Below, in pieces: positions 21,501 through 32,250 of a DNA stretch of 33,403 nt. Below the pieces are notes generated by a model, which searched no databases, was not told the origin of the DNA, and saw only the letters and a list, made by a program, of their open reading frames with translations. Made by a program: the position numbers and the translations under genes. This stretch comes from Schoenoplectus triqueter (taxonomy: Eukaryota; Streptophyta; Magnoliopsida; Poales; Cyperaceae), in assembly GCA_964058805.1 (NCBI GenBank), contig CAXKVV010001107.1, positions 1-33,403 on the forward strand, read 5' to 3'. How positions within the stretch are numbered: the stretch's first letter is position 1; each line of letters opens with the position of its first letter.

Positions 21501-23568
21501 GCAATAAAACCAAGAACTATGGAGCTAAAAACAGTGACTCAAAAAGTGAACTATGGAATTAAAACAGTAACTTGAATAATGAATGGAAAATCTGAAGGAC
21601 AGACAATGATACTTGAGCAGCCTGTACCTGCAGCATTTTTCTAATGGCCTCTGCTCATCTAATTTCGCGTTTTCTTTATTGGGTTCTTACTTCTTCATGA
21701 GTCGTGACTATTTTTTATGCCATATAACATCATCATCAACGGTAATGAAAAAAATATGAATTTCTATATTAAATATCATACCTGACCACCAGCTAAAAGG
21801 ACAACAGCTAATTTCCCTTCTGAAATAGCCCTTAGCCCTCTTTTCCACCACCTCTCTTTATCTTCAGCTGTTCTTTCTTCTACAGTAGATACACTTGACT
21901 CCGGTACCGGCTCAACCGACTGTAATGACACTCCTACAGATCGTATTTTCTAACATGTTGAGTAATATTTCACAATAACATCATTTTTATAACATAGTAA
22001 ATGCATGCAGAGAATTAGGAGCATACCTCGTGATCCAAGCGACCGTCTTATGATCCGATCAATCCTAGGAAGGTCAATGCTCTGTTTAATTTGAAAAGAA
22101 TGCTAAGTTATTTTCAACAATCAGAAAAGGTTGAAGTTTGTCAATGAAAGAATTTTGCACCAGACCGTTTATTCTGTACCAGTCATAGCAATTAACAAAC
22201 ATCAAGGATATTCTGGTCAGACTAAGCTCATCTCAATCCTACTGAATATAATTCATGGTAAGTAAAGGATTTACATTGGTACGACAAACTTAATATTTCC
22301 TGTTAGTTTCTCTGTGAATCATAACAACCAAATACAATTTCCCAATAAGCAATTGAACAGACATCGAGAAGTACTTATGCCAGCTCAATTCTTCAACCAA
22401 CCATCAGGTAACCCAGAGAAGTGTAAGAATTAAAGAACTAAAAAGAGCTAAAGAATGCCAATTTGACATTAGAAATAAAACAAAGAAAATATTGGATATA
22501 AAAACCTTTTCAGATCTCAATTGGAGAAAAAAGAGATTATTATTATAAAGATCAATGTTTGCAGTCTTTTCAATCATTTGCGTCACAGTTGGAAATAATA
22601 ATAAATTGAGTTGTACATCAAGAAAGAAAAATCTTCGCCATATGAATTTCTGAACCGGGAAAATCCACAAAAACATTAATCAACAATTTAAAAAGCTAAA
22701 GTTCTACATTAGTTATCTACATTCCAAAAAGATACTTTATCAATTTGGTACAAATTGAAACAGATTGGTTATCCATCAAGCAATTTGAAAAATTAACAAC
22801 TCAGTTTTATCACACTTGATCAGCAACCAATTGATTATCAAATTGAGAACACTTTTCAAAGGAAGCCAATAAATATCCATAAAGTTGAAGGCTTGTGTCA
22901 CTTAAACAAGCAGAGTGTCATACAATCTCAACATTCTACAACTTCAAATTGTAAATGAGAAGAACGATCGACCTTAAGAGATCTACATAGCTGAAATGTA
23001 GAGATATATATAATGAAGCTACGAGAAATCAGTTCAGAAGCTACCAAAATTCAATTACGAGTCACTCGAGGATAAAAATGAGATTAAATCAAATCGAGTT
23101 GATGCCACGATTTAACCAACTCCAATCAAACATAATGTAATACCGAGTATAATACAGTAGCCAAGCATATTCTAATGGCCACATCTCAGGAAGGAAACAA
23201 AAAGAAAGAACAGTTCACCAAAAGGTAAAAAAAAAAGTGGAGACAATTCTCACAAAATCCCACTTTAATTAGAAAAAAAATGAAACAGATCTCATAATAA
23301 CCCCGCAAGACGATCCCTCTTCAGTTTTTCAACTCACCTCAATGTCTCTGAAAAGAAGCTCTCTCTCCTCAGGCGAGATCTCGTCCCAGAGAGAAAACGA
23401 ATCATCCTGGCCGTAATCCTTCAGCCTCTCCACCATATCCTGTGGTGGCGTCGCTCCGAGCGCCACCGGCTCCGGCGGCGACGTCGACCCCTGCCTCTCA
23501 CTTCCAGCCAGCGGCATCACCGAATCAGAACTGGGGCCCACCAAGATTATATCCTTCGTCTCCCTCAT
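18535..23568 (-). CDS. UDP-N-acetylglucosamine pyrophosphorylase, fifteen exons
   Basis: Forms UDP-GlcNAc and PPi from UTP and GlcNAc-1-phosphate, the last step of the cytosolic hexosamine pathway that feeds N-glycans and GPI anchors. Exons in order: 23338-23568, 22027-22081, 21782-21933, 21388-21427, 21184-21273, 20989-21101, 20817-20891, 20672-20711, 20490-20572, 20318-20395, 19931-20074, 19651-19718, 19176-19290, 18881-19037, 18535-18632. They join in frame to 1539 bases, 512 aa, close to plant homologues. Landmarks: ERLKDYGQDD, the nucleotide-binding LAGGQGTRLGSSDPKG (142-157), IHWYIMTSPFT, VAKAPDGNGGVYA (253-265), KYVDCYGVDN (282-291), FVQRGKGG, the uridine-sugar region KLEQFIFDAF, and the end GRTFHAPSEISF. 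All introns are GT-AG except the one after exon 5 (GC donor). Plant orthologues are called GlcNAc1pUT; which copy this is cannot be told. Confidence 0.95.
21102..21183 (-). other. Intron 5 of the pyrophosphorylase gene, GC-AG type
   Basis: Exon 5 ends ...CAATCAAATGAAG and the next bases are GCAAAGATTTT; the acceptor is GTGCAG before exon 6. Only a donor after this G keeps the frame (codon GGT, giving SNEGSTGIVPIHW across the joint). There is no GT close by that would preserve both frame and protein. GC-AG introns make up about 1% of plant introns. Confidence 0.75.
22082..23337 (-). other. Large first intron of the pyrophosphorylase gene
   Basis: 1256 bases between exons 1 and 2, with donor GTGAGT after codon 77 and acceptor ACAG. 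It is by far the longest intron of the gene. Long first introns often carry expression-enhancing sequence in plants. No embedded gene or transposon is recognised inside it. Confidence 0.75.
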
Positions 23569-24241
23569 TCTTTCTCTATCTCTTTTTTCCTCCTCTTTGG
23601 TTCTTTGCTAATGAACACACACTCACTGAATTGCTCACCAGTAGATATACTGAAACGCGATAATTCGATAAAGAAGAACAAGATCGAGATACAGAACAAT
23701 GGTTGCTTCAAGTGCATTCTGAAAGAAATAAAATAATAGTAGGCTAGACCATTATATGGACCGTTTAACTGAATGTGGGGCCAGATTTCCATGTTAGGTG
23801 TAGAGCCCAGGCTCAGATGCTGGTAGTGGACTAGTGGTAGTTTTATTGGACAACGCGTAAATTAGTAGACCAGGTTTTAGGATGTCATTGCATGACATGC
23901 CACCGAATTTCACGAACAAACGGAGATTTTGATGATAGAAATCCGCAGCTTCGCTTTCTACGACTGAAAGTATGTAGCAAATCGCTCCACAAACATATTT
24001 AATTTCCAATGACTCGTTTCATATTTTGTTTTTAGAAATGCAACATAGAAGATTAGGGGGGAGACAGCGTTCGATGTCGGCTGTATCGAGGCTGATTGGC
24101 TTGTAATTCTAATATGACGGGAGTAATTATAGTAAATCACTGCTATGGGCCCACAAGTCAGAGGGTGATTTTGCAAGGCAGAAGATTTGAAGTTTTAGTG
24201 TAACAAGCCCCGCCAAATTATTAGATAATAAACAAAATTAT
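23569..24241. other. Upstream region of the pyrophosphorylase gene
   Basis: Next to the start codon the minus strand has a purine-rich leader (GAGGAGGAAAAAAGAGATAG then AGAAAGA). Further out the sequence is mixed in composition without a coding frame. The promoter must lie here, but I found no TATA box I trust. Confidence 0.5.
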
Positions 24242-25073
24242 GTGTGTTTGGTTGGTGGAAGGATTAGTGTAGAAATAGTGTATTTTGGGTTAGTAGTTGA
24301 GGATAGTGTGAGATTAGTGATATTTTAAAAAATGTGAGAAGAATATTAACTTTTACTATTTTGGTTAGTGAAATGTTGTTTGGATGGTAACTTGAGAATA
24401 GTGATGGAGTGAATGAATAAAATGATAAATTATTTTTTATTTAATATAATGATTATTATTTTATTTATTATTATAATTAATAATAATATTATTAATTTAT
24501 TATTATTTTATTAATTATTATTGATTATTATTGTATTTAATATTAAGAATTATTATTCCGTATTATGATTCTTAATTAATTATTATTCTGTTTAATATTA
24601 ATGGCTATTAATTTACTATTTATTATTTATTATTAATTTATTATTATTAATAATTATTATTTTATTTAATATTAGAAAATATTATCCCATATTATGATTT
24701 TTAATTATTCATTATTTTATTTAGTACCAATGGTTATTAACTTATTTATTATTAATTAATTTATTATAATTTTATTTAATATTATTTATTTTATTCTATA
24801 TTATATTTTTAATTATTTATTATTTATTTATTATTAGCTATTTTTTATTATTTTTATTAATAATTAATAAAATTATAATATAAAAATGAATTAAACCTTT
24901 GTTTATTAATATCCAAATTAATGATAATAGTACAATTCTACTAAATCATTATTTTGATGGGTTAGTAGAATAGAGCTATTTTTATCTATTTAAAATTTAT
25001 AAATCTTATTTGGATCAAACTTTAAATTAAAATAGTTACTATTTAGTGTGATTTTTGAACAAACCAAACACAG
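24242..25073. mobile_element. Non-autonomous DNA element with TGTTTGG ends and AT-rich core
   Basis: Left end GTGTGTTTGGTTGGTGGAAG and right end AAACCAAACACAG (reverse complement CTGTGTTTGGTTT) form short inverted ends. The left 170 bases (GGATTAGTGTA, TTGGGTTAGTAGTTGA, TTAGTGATAT, TTTTTACTATTT-like, TTGTTTGGAT) match the left part of 29243-29660, so it is a family. The core 24420-24900 is AT-only-like with three degenerate units of about 110-130 bp starting near 24537, 24665 and 24775 (each with TTTAATATTA..., CATATTATGATT-like). The ends resemble hAT-type MITEs, but I could not fix a target duplication, so the superfamily is tentative. Confidence 0.6.
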
Positions 25074-25285
25074 CCTATAAAATATGCACGTGACGACGCC
25101 AGAAATTGAGGTGCCCCGTCGCAGAAGCAAAGGAAAAGCAACCACGCTGGGAAAAAAATTGAAATAATTTTTTTTTGGTGATTAAAGTTTTGAAATGGAG
25201 AAAAAAAAAGAGAGGTGAATGGCGTAAGTCGCTGAATCAGATCACATGGAATTGGATCGTTCAGAAATACCTGTTATGTGGCGTG

Positions 25286-25674
25286 GTTTCATTATTGATT
25301 CGATCCGATCCGAACCCGATCCGGTCTGATATGACTCGAAGATAAATGAATTGGGTACGGGTTTGATTTTTTTTTATCCGAATTGGATTGGGTCGAGTTC
25401 GGGTCAACCCGATCTGATTAATTATGTTTTTTTAAAGTACTTTTATGATTTAGTACTAATTAAAGCTTAAATATACACTATTTCATATTAATTATAAATT
25501 AATTAATATTTAATTGCTTAAAATTATATAAAAATATTTAATTATTTTATACGGATCGGGTCGGATATGGATCAAGATTTTTTTACCCAAATTTAATCGG
25601 ATCAGGTCAAGAAAAATAATAAAATAATATGACCCGATTCGAATCCGACCCAACCCGACCCATTGACACCCCTA
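25286..25674 (-). mobile_element. hAT-like MITE relic rich in GGGTCGG/CCGACCC
   Basis: The right end, read on the minus strand, starts TAGGGGTGTCAATGGGTCGG and goes on with GTTGGGTCGGATTCGAATCG, a very common plant MITE terminus. Repeats of GGATCGGGTCGGAT type fill both sides, and the middle is AT-rich. The left side (GATTCGATCCGATCCGAACC) is not a clean mirror of the right terminus, so that end is truncated or diverged and its boundary is approximate. Confidence 0.55.
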
Positions 25675-25711
25675 AATGTGGTCATGTGGGTCATCTCAAC
25701 ACTATTTTCTC

Positions 25712-26032
25712 CAGATTTTAGTAATAATAAGATTTATTAAATTAATATTATTAAAAATAAGAGTGAGAAATGTAAAATTTCAAATATACAAATGGTAGCA
25801 CGCCACTGGCAGTGGCGCGTTTCGTCCAAACCCCGCGAAGTGAGATGGAGAGGCGCTGGGCATTTTGTATATATAAGAAGCAAACGTGCCACTGACAGTG
25901 GCGCGTTTCGTAAAAATAATGAAACGCACCACTGCCAGTGGCGCGCTGCCATTCGTATATTTGAAATTTTACATTTCTCACTTTTATTTTTAATAATATT
26001 AATTTAATAAAACTTATTATTACTAAAAACTG
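25712..26032. mobile_element. Foldback MULE-type MITE (321 bp) with GC-rich palindromic core
   Basis: Ends CAGATTTTAGTAATAATAAG and CAGTTTTTAGTAATAATAAG (right end read in reverse) start arms of about 110 bp that differ at only a few positions. A perfect 10-bp direct repeat CTATTTTCTC flanks it at 25702-25711 and 26033-26042, the 9-11 bp target size of Mutator-like elements. The inner part is strikingly GC-rich against AT-rich arms. The palindrome CCACTGNCAGTGG occurs three times, each beside GCGCGTTTCGT-type sequence or its complement. The transcript would fold into one long hairpin. No protein is encoded; frames that cross it read the repeats. Confidence 0.85.
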
Positions 26033-26042
26033 CTATTTTCTC

Positions 26043-29000
26043 ATTTCTCACTGACATAAAATCATGTATCCACGGTCATATAACAAGTAAAAACGGTACA
26101 TGGTCATATTATGAAGAGAAGAAATTGTATCTTACAAAATAAATACATTTTTTTTATAAATTTTATTGATAATATTAAATAAATGTTAATTCCGTACAAT
26201 TCAACAAATTCATATAAAAATGCTGAAATCGGAAATATATAAATATAACACGAAATATTATTCGATGAACTTTGTTACTATGTTAGAATGTATGAATGTC
26301 CTGAGAGATCATGTAAAACCTATAAGGATCATGTAATAGAATAAATAATGAGCACGAACAAACTTAAAATTTTGAAGGATAATCTAGAGAAGAAGAGGGA
26401 AGAGGAGAGGCACTAAGAGTCCAAGACACAAAAATAAATTGAATTACCTTCAAAATCTATATCCCAATTTAAAAGACATCCCTCTCATGCTCATCCATCC
26501 ACTTCACCACCTTTTCCTCCTCTTCCTTCTTTATTTCTGGAGCACACTTAGTTTCTTTTTCACTTATATTGATTTAGTCTACTTTTGTGGCTACTAAAGT
26601 AACTGATCCTTTATCATTAATTTTGGACAATTAAACTAAACCAAAAAAGAAAATCAAATGAATGATTTACATATTGCATCTAAAATAAAGACAAACCATA
26701 TAAAGTTTCTGAATGATTTTACGAAATCTAAATTTACATAAAAATTTATTTTTTATGTCATCATACACAATAAAATAAAATATATTAAAATCATTCGATT
26801 GCAAATTTGCTAAGTTAAAAATTGTAATAGAAATATAATTTTCGTATAATGAAATAACATCACGGGTATTTCATTAAATAATTAAGAGATGCAATTTTTT
26901 CTATTTTCTTTTTTTGGTAATTCACCTGTAGACATAAGGGTATGATATACCAAGGCCTGAGGGCGAGTTATAAGGTACATCGCAAAGTAAAATGAGTTAT
27001 TATATTTTGGTTTTGGTTTTAATTCCGAATAGTGAAGGTTAAAACGGTCGATTGAAATTATTCAATACAATTTATATATAAAAAAATGTCATTTTAAAAA
27101 GGGTCTTGTTTTATTATTTGTTTAGATTTATAAAAATATGGTCATGAATAATAAATAATAATACGAATAATAATGTAGGCACGTCATGACACCTTTCAAA
27201 AATGCAAAGGTCCTGTTTAGTGTACAGGCTAAATAATGTAAAACAAGGTTTCAGCTCACACAAGTGTTAAGGTAACAAGACTGAGAGAGGCTTGATTGGT
27301 CCTTATTTTGACTTTTATCAGCCATGTTATCTGTCAAGCACTTCAAATTATAAAAGCGAAGAGAAAAAAGGTATATTTCAAATTAAGTTTAGATACTATA
27401 TTTTTTAAAAAGTATTTATATTCAATATTGCATGCTAATAAAGTGTGCAGATAAGTGGTGTAATTATCACTCAAAAAGAATTATCATATCTATACACTTT
27501 TTTACATATTTTGTGACTGTGTCCTATCCGAACCACACAAATCTTTACTCCAATCCTCCAGCCGAATTTTTTATCCAATTATTAAATATATTTTTGACAT
27601 AAATACCATATTTTTGAAATATTAATAAATATATATCTATTCTCTCAATAGCTGTAAAATGCAGACAAATGCTGAAATCTTTTTTTTCCAAAGTAGGCAA
27701 GCACTTCAAAAAGTACTTTCGACATTTTTCCAATTGCGTAAATTCAATAAAAATTAACAACACTCTTATATAAATTAAAATATAGACATATGATAAAAAA
27801 AAATATATAATTGTTTAGTATTTCTGACATATACTATTTTTTATATGCATTTTTTGAAATTTGAACCCCTATCATTTTATAAATAAGTGAGATCAATTAA
27901 TATCTATATTATTATACTAGATGTGTGCAAATTTTTGTAAAACTTTTAAAATCTGAAATATTTCTGCTAGTTTATTTAAAAATTAGGGACAGATCAAGGG
28001 AAAGGAGAACCAATAAATTCATTTCAACCCATCTCTTTCCAATAGTGCACTTTCCCTTAACTTTTCAATTATGAAGCACAATCTTAGATCTTGTATGGTT
28101 TTGGATATCATTTCATATCCTAACCAACTAGAGGAGCCTGTAGGTAGTTGGTGCGGATTTATAGTTTGCAAAAATATGTTAACAGATTTTGACTGTCGAA
28201 TTTTTCTAAATGGTTGTAGAAGATACAAAAGTTATCATTATTAAGTAAATCTTACGGTCATAGACGCAAAAATATGATAATAACTACTATAAAAATAAAT
28301 ATGATAACACGTATATTTCCACTATCAAGGTCTCTTCTATTCAATAAAAAAAAAATGCAACAACATATGATTGGTTATTCAAGACTTAATCCAGGGCAGT
28401 TTGCCGATGGAGAGAAGAATTTAGAATTAGTTTTTCAGAAAATTTTCAAACGAACAATTTTAATGAGGTCTTTTAATTTATTATTGTACGGCTGTGTTCC
28501 AAGATATTACACAAAAGAAAAAAATATTTGTTATCCCTTAAAAAAGGAACTGTTTGCTTAGATTAATAAGGATACTGAGTTGGTGAATGGGAAAAATTAT
28601 CGAAACAAAAATACTGTACCATTTACATTGAAGTTCTTATAATAAGCCCGAAAATTAAGATTTTTATAACAATACCAAGATATGAATTAAAGAAATTGGA
28701 ATACTAAACAAGAGGGGGAAAAAGGACAAAAACAAAAGCAGCAAACTATATTTGGACGTAATGTTTCACGTCTCCAATGCGTTAGCGACCTTAAATTTTT
28801 TTTTTTTTGGTGAAAACTTGATAGCGGCTGTCAGAGTTATATTGAATATAAATATCGATCATTACAGCAGTGATTATAACAATCTATAAACCATATCTAC
28901 CTAGACACACACGAGAAACATATAAATAACATGTAAGGAAAAGGGTAACAGTAATTTAACGCATATAGCGAGCTTAGTAACTAAGATTTTTTTTATGAAA

Positions 29001-29242
29001 GCATTGAGATATAAAAAAAAAATCCTAAACGCCTAAACCAAATTAAGAAATGACAAAAATAAAGTAACTAATGTTCTATGTACGTAAACGATGTATATAT
29101 GTATAAATTTAAATCACATAATTTTTTTGAGAATTTGGTAATTCTTTTGGTTGAGTTTATTAAAGAAATGAAAATAAGAAGTCAACGAAAATCATATCTT
29201 CAAATTATTCTGATAAACAAAAAGGAGCCAACTAATCTTTAG
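26043..29242. other. AT-rich intergenic DNA, no supported gene
   Basis: 3.2 kb with only scattered short frames. The longest, 28274-28561 (+), reads 95 codons but has no family resemblance, no splice context and the AT-driven Ile/Lys/Phe-rich composition of chance frames. Poly-A/T runs are frequent. No repeat I can name. Confidence 0.5.
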
Positions 29243-29660
29243 GTGTGTTTGGATGATGAAAGGATTAGTGTAAGAATAGTAATGTTTGGGTTAGTAGTTG
29301 AAAACAGTGTGTGTTTAGTGATATCTCAGGAAATGTAAGAATAGTGCTAATTTTTACTATTTCAGATTAATAAAATATTGTTTGGATATAAATTTAAGAA
29401 AAATAGAGAGAATAGTTAAAATAATTAATTATTTTTAGTATTTTATTTAATACTACTCCATACTAATATAAAAATAATATTTTTTTATTATTTTCACTAC
29501 CCTTATGGATACTAATCCGCTAACCCAACGTTTTATATGGGTTAGCGGATTAACACTGTTCTGCTACTATTCTCGATTTTGTTTTTGTGTTTTTATGATT
29601 TTTACCCTGAAAACAATATTACTATTCCGAAAACAATACTATTTTACACCATCCAAATAC
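29243..29660. mobile_element. Second TGTTTGG-end element (418 bp)
   Basis: Left end GTGTGTTTGGATGATGAAAG; right end ACCATCCAAATAC (reverse complement GTATTTGGATGGT). The left half follows the element at 24242 closely: GGATTAGTGTAAGAATAGTA, TTTGGGTTAGTAGTTGAAAA, GTTTAGTGATATCTCAG, TACTATTTC and ATTGTTTGGAT appear in the same order. It lacks the AT-rich core of that copy and instead has a sharp 14-bp palindrome near its centre. No target duplication is secure. Confidence 0.6.
29514..29551. repeat. Perfect 14-bp inverted repeat, 10-base loop
   Basis: AATCCGCTAACCCA (29514-29527) and TGGGTTAGCGGATT (29538-29551) are exact reverse complements around ACGTTTTATA. It sits inside the 29243-29660 element and echoes the GGGTTAG and GGATTAG words of its left arm, so it probably derives from the element itself. 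Confidence 0.8.
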
Positions 29661-30470
29661 GGGTTACACGTTTATAGTCTCCCTCCATATCAAGAATTCT
29701 ATATATCGAGAAAGAGATTTACTTTCCAAGATTTTTAGCAATATTATATCATTAATGTTATCCATCACTGATTTTATTTCTCTTCTCTTCATTTATCTCA
29801 ATCAAATAGCTTATATTATTTTTCTCTTTCTTTAAATTGATAAGATGTCTCTAAAATATAATTTAAATATTAAAATAATATACAACTCTTTATATTCTTT
29901 TTAATAAATTATTATACAGCTAATTATAATATCTATCATTAAGTATATTTGTAGTATTTCTAAAAAAATTATTTATGCTAAAAACTTTTCTAACAAAAAA
30001 TATTTTACAGAAAAATATTGAAAATATCTGATTATTTATCTTTCTGAGTGGATCCCGATAAACGACAATATATTATCATTGACAAAAATTGTCAACATTA
30101 TAAATTTACGTTTGTAGTCTTTCTCCATCTCAGCCCTCAGGAACAGCAAGGAACTATTTGGATTTAGGATCCGATAGCAACGGTACCTGTTTGGTGGCAG
30201 AATTGACAAAATTCCACTCACTCTGATGGAGACATGCCATCTTAAATTGCTTAAGACTTAAAAATTTGGTACATTTTTGTACAGTTGTGGCGACCTGCTA
30301 GATTAAATTACTAATTACGAACAATTTTTTTTGCCCATAGAGAAGAATCATATTATTTCGTCAGTTATTCCCATGAAACGCCTCTTATTAAAAAAAGAGA
30401 AGATAATGCCACCAGACCTAATCAAATTTTCGAACTTTGACAAATACTCCCGATTTTTAATTGTGACGGA
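29661..30470. other. AT-rich spacer
   Basis: No coding stretch, RNA gene or repeat recognised. The only compositional change is a less AT-rich stretch around 30120-30240. Confidence 0.45.
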
Positions 30471-31102
30471 CATCTCTCGAACTTTCAATTTATGACAATT
30501 AGCACTCTAGTTGTTAAATTTATTTACACCATTTTAAAATGATGGAAATATGCATATATCATTCATTTTAGTTATTTTATTAATTACGAAAATAATTTTG
30601 AAAATTGAAAAAAAAGAATCATTTTTTTGTCTAACATTACGATTTAAAGTAAAAATATATCATATAGAGTTATTTCTTGTAATATAATATTTTATGAAAA
30701 TATAAATGTTACCAAAAACCTCTCAAATATATTAAATTACTACACTAGTAAGTTAGGTTCAACTTCTAAATATAAAATGACAAAATAATAACTCTCAACT
30801 TAAAAAAAAAAGAATATAACTAATTAGCCCTTATGTTACATTTCAAAAAATAAAATTTATTTTTGATGAATTTTTATTTCAAAAATGAATATATTTTATT
30901 TTATTTTATTTTCAATCTTTAATGCGAGAAAAAAGGAAAAATAAATGAATTTTTTTTTCAAGATTTTTTTCAAAATTAACGAAAGAACTAAAATGAATGT
31001 TAGTGTAAGGTATTATTGTTATTTTATCAATAAAAATTAACGGCATTAAATAAATTTAACAGCTGAGAGGGTAATTGTCATAAATTGAAAGTTTAAGAGG
31101 AT
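30471..31102. mobile_element. Foldback element with about 55-bp inverted arms
   Basis: The left arm 30471-30527 (CATCTCTCGAACTTTCAATT then TATGACAATTAGCACTCTAG, TTGTTAAATTTATTTA) pairs with the right arm 31048-31102, whose reverse complement runs ATCCTCTTAAACTTTCAATT, TATGACAATTACCCTCTCAG, CTGTTAAATTTATTTA. The middle, about 520 bases, is AT-rich. Outer similarity fades, so true ends may lie further out (about 30420 and 31135) and no target duplication is established. The CTTTCAATTTATGACAATTA phrase suggests a dispersed plant repeat. Confidence 0.6.
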
Positions 31103-31381
31103 ATTTTCGGGGGCAGGATTGGAGTGACATCGCCCAAAGAAACAAAAGAAAATATCATTCTTATAAATAAAGCGAACGATTGAAATTTCTTTTTTCCTTT
31201 TTGATAGATAATCCATTACATGCTTTCAAGCTAAGTCCATTTAGGACCACAAATTAGTTCGGGCTAATTAACTTTATTAAGTAGACAAAGAAATTGCACC
31301 AAAACACCTACTAAAGATGCCCCCAAAAGGCTGCACAATTTTAATAGAGTAGGCTAAATGCACTCTTGGTCTTGGGTGCAA

Positions 31382-31540
31382 ACAGCCAATGAGCCAAACA
31401 CACTTGCGCCGGCATCCTCTGCAGCGCTCTCTTGTGTAACCTTCGGTGCTGTATACCTCTGCACAGTTATCCCCACTCAAACAGGCCCCTTGTGACTTTG
31501 CGACATGCACAGTCTGGCATCAGTTTTCGTTCCAATTTCT
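31382..31540 (-). pseudogene. Plant defensin (gamma-thionin) pseudogene, mature-peptide exon
   Basis: Intact relatives are secreted antimicrobial peptides with eight cysteines in four disulphides. The minus strand reads TDARLCMSQSHKG, then after a one-base loss near 31484 the frame shifts and continues CLSGDNCAEVYSTEGYTRER followed by CRGCRRKCVWLIGC. This follows the plant defensin pattern C-SQSH-KG-C---NCA-VC-TEG---G-CRG-RR-C-C. Damage: the frameshift, Tyr replacing a conserved Cys (CAEVY), Trp replacing the first Cys of the last C-x-C region, and loss of the stop so the frame runs on to about 31277. No signal-peptide exon is found upstream (higher coordinates). The family match rests on spacing and motif words; the defects are direct. 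Confidence 0.8.
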
Positions 31541-32126
31541 ACATCGTTGAAGAAATTAACACATTATTTTCAAATTTTTTAATGCAAGATTAAAGGAAAA
31601 TTCCACATCATTTGAAAAAACTACCATAATACAAAAAAGCCATATGACGAATTCATAAACAAATTAAAATTAGAGAAAAGTTTTTTATACCCCAACTTCT
31701 ATATCTCATTCTATACACCAACTATCCTAACTAATCTAACTACTTTTAAACTGTTATTCAATTTAGATTTGAAAGAAAAATAAAAAAGATACGGATCATG
31801 TACTTGACCCGTTTGAATCAAAACTTCAATGATATCTCCCTTATTTTTTAGAGTTACCCTTCATGTTATATATCGTTGGAAAGCTAGCGATGAAGAAAAC
31901 ACAATGATCTAAATTACACATAAAATTAATCAACGATTTGGGAGAAATCAAGGAAGAAAATATCTCGGTTAGAAATTCAATTGAAACAATTTAGTGCGGG
32001 TGAATCTCAATCTAGTGATGAAATATTTTCTTTAAGTCAAGAAGATGATATGTGAAGCTTTAAACAAGTGTTCTAATGTTCTAAGTGTTTGGATCAGCAT
32101 TTCACTTCTCATGCACAAAGGATCTG
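31541..32126. other. AT-rich spacer, nothing recognised
   Basis: Between the defensin relic and the TGTTTGG-like end. No gene or named repeat is seen. Confidence 0.45.
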
Positions 32127-32250
32127 TTTGGCAAATCAAGGAATAATTTTTGAAGAGTGATAGAATAGTATTTTTTTTGGAAGAGTGGTATTATTGACTA
32201 TTCGGAAGAGCGAAAATATCGTTTGGCAGTTGCTACTCAGAATAGTTAAA
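32127..32250. mobile_element. Possible left end of another TGTTTGG-type element
   Basis: GGATCTGTTTGGCAAATCAA followed by AGAGTGATAGAATAGTA, GAAGAGTGGTATTATTGA and ATCGTTTGGCAGTTG has the same plan as the starts at 24242 and 29243: TGTTTGG, AGTG-type words, then a second GTTTGG about 100 bases in. It leads straight into AT-rich repeats, as at 24242. A right end is not identified within the window. Sequence identity to the other two is low. Confidence 0.35.

Noticed and set aside
25737..26007. Reading frames of 71-76 codons on both strands with HWQW/HCQW repeats
   Set aside because: They only translate the palindromic repeats of the foldback element; matching frames on both strands are expected from an inverted repeat.
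28019..28228. 69-codon minus-strand frame with a mixed composition
   Set aside because: No recognised family and no supporting splice sites; kept as non-coding.
28274..28561. 95-codon plus-strand frame
   Set aside because: No family resemblance, no promoter or splice context, and composition typical of AT-rich chance frames.
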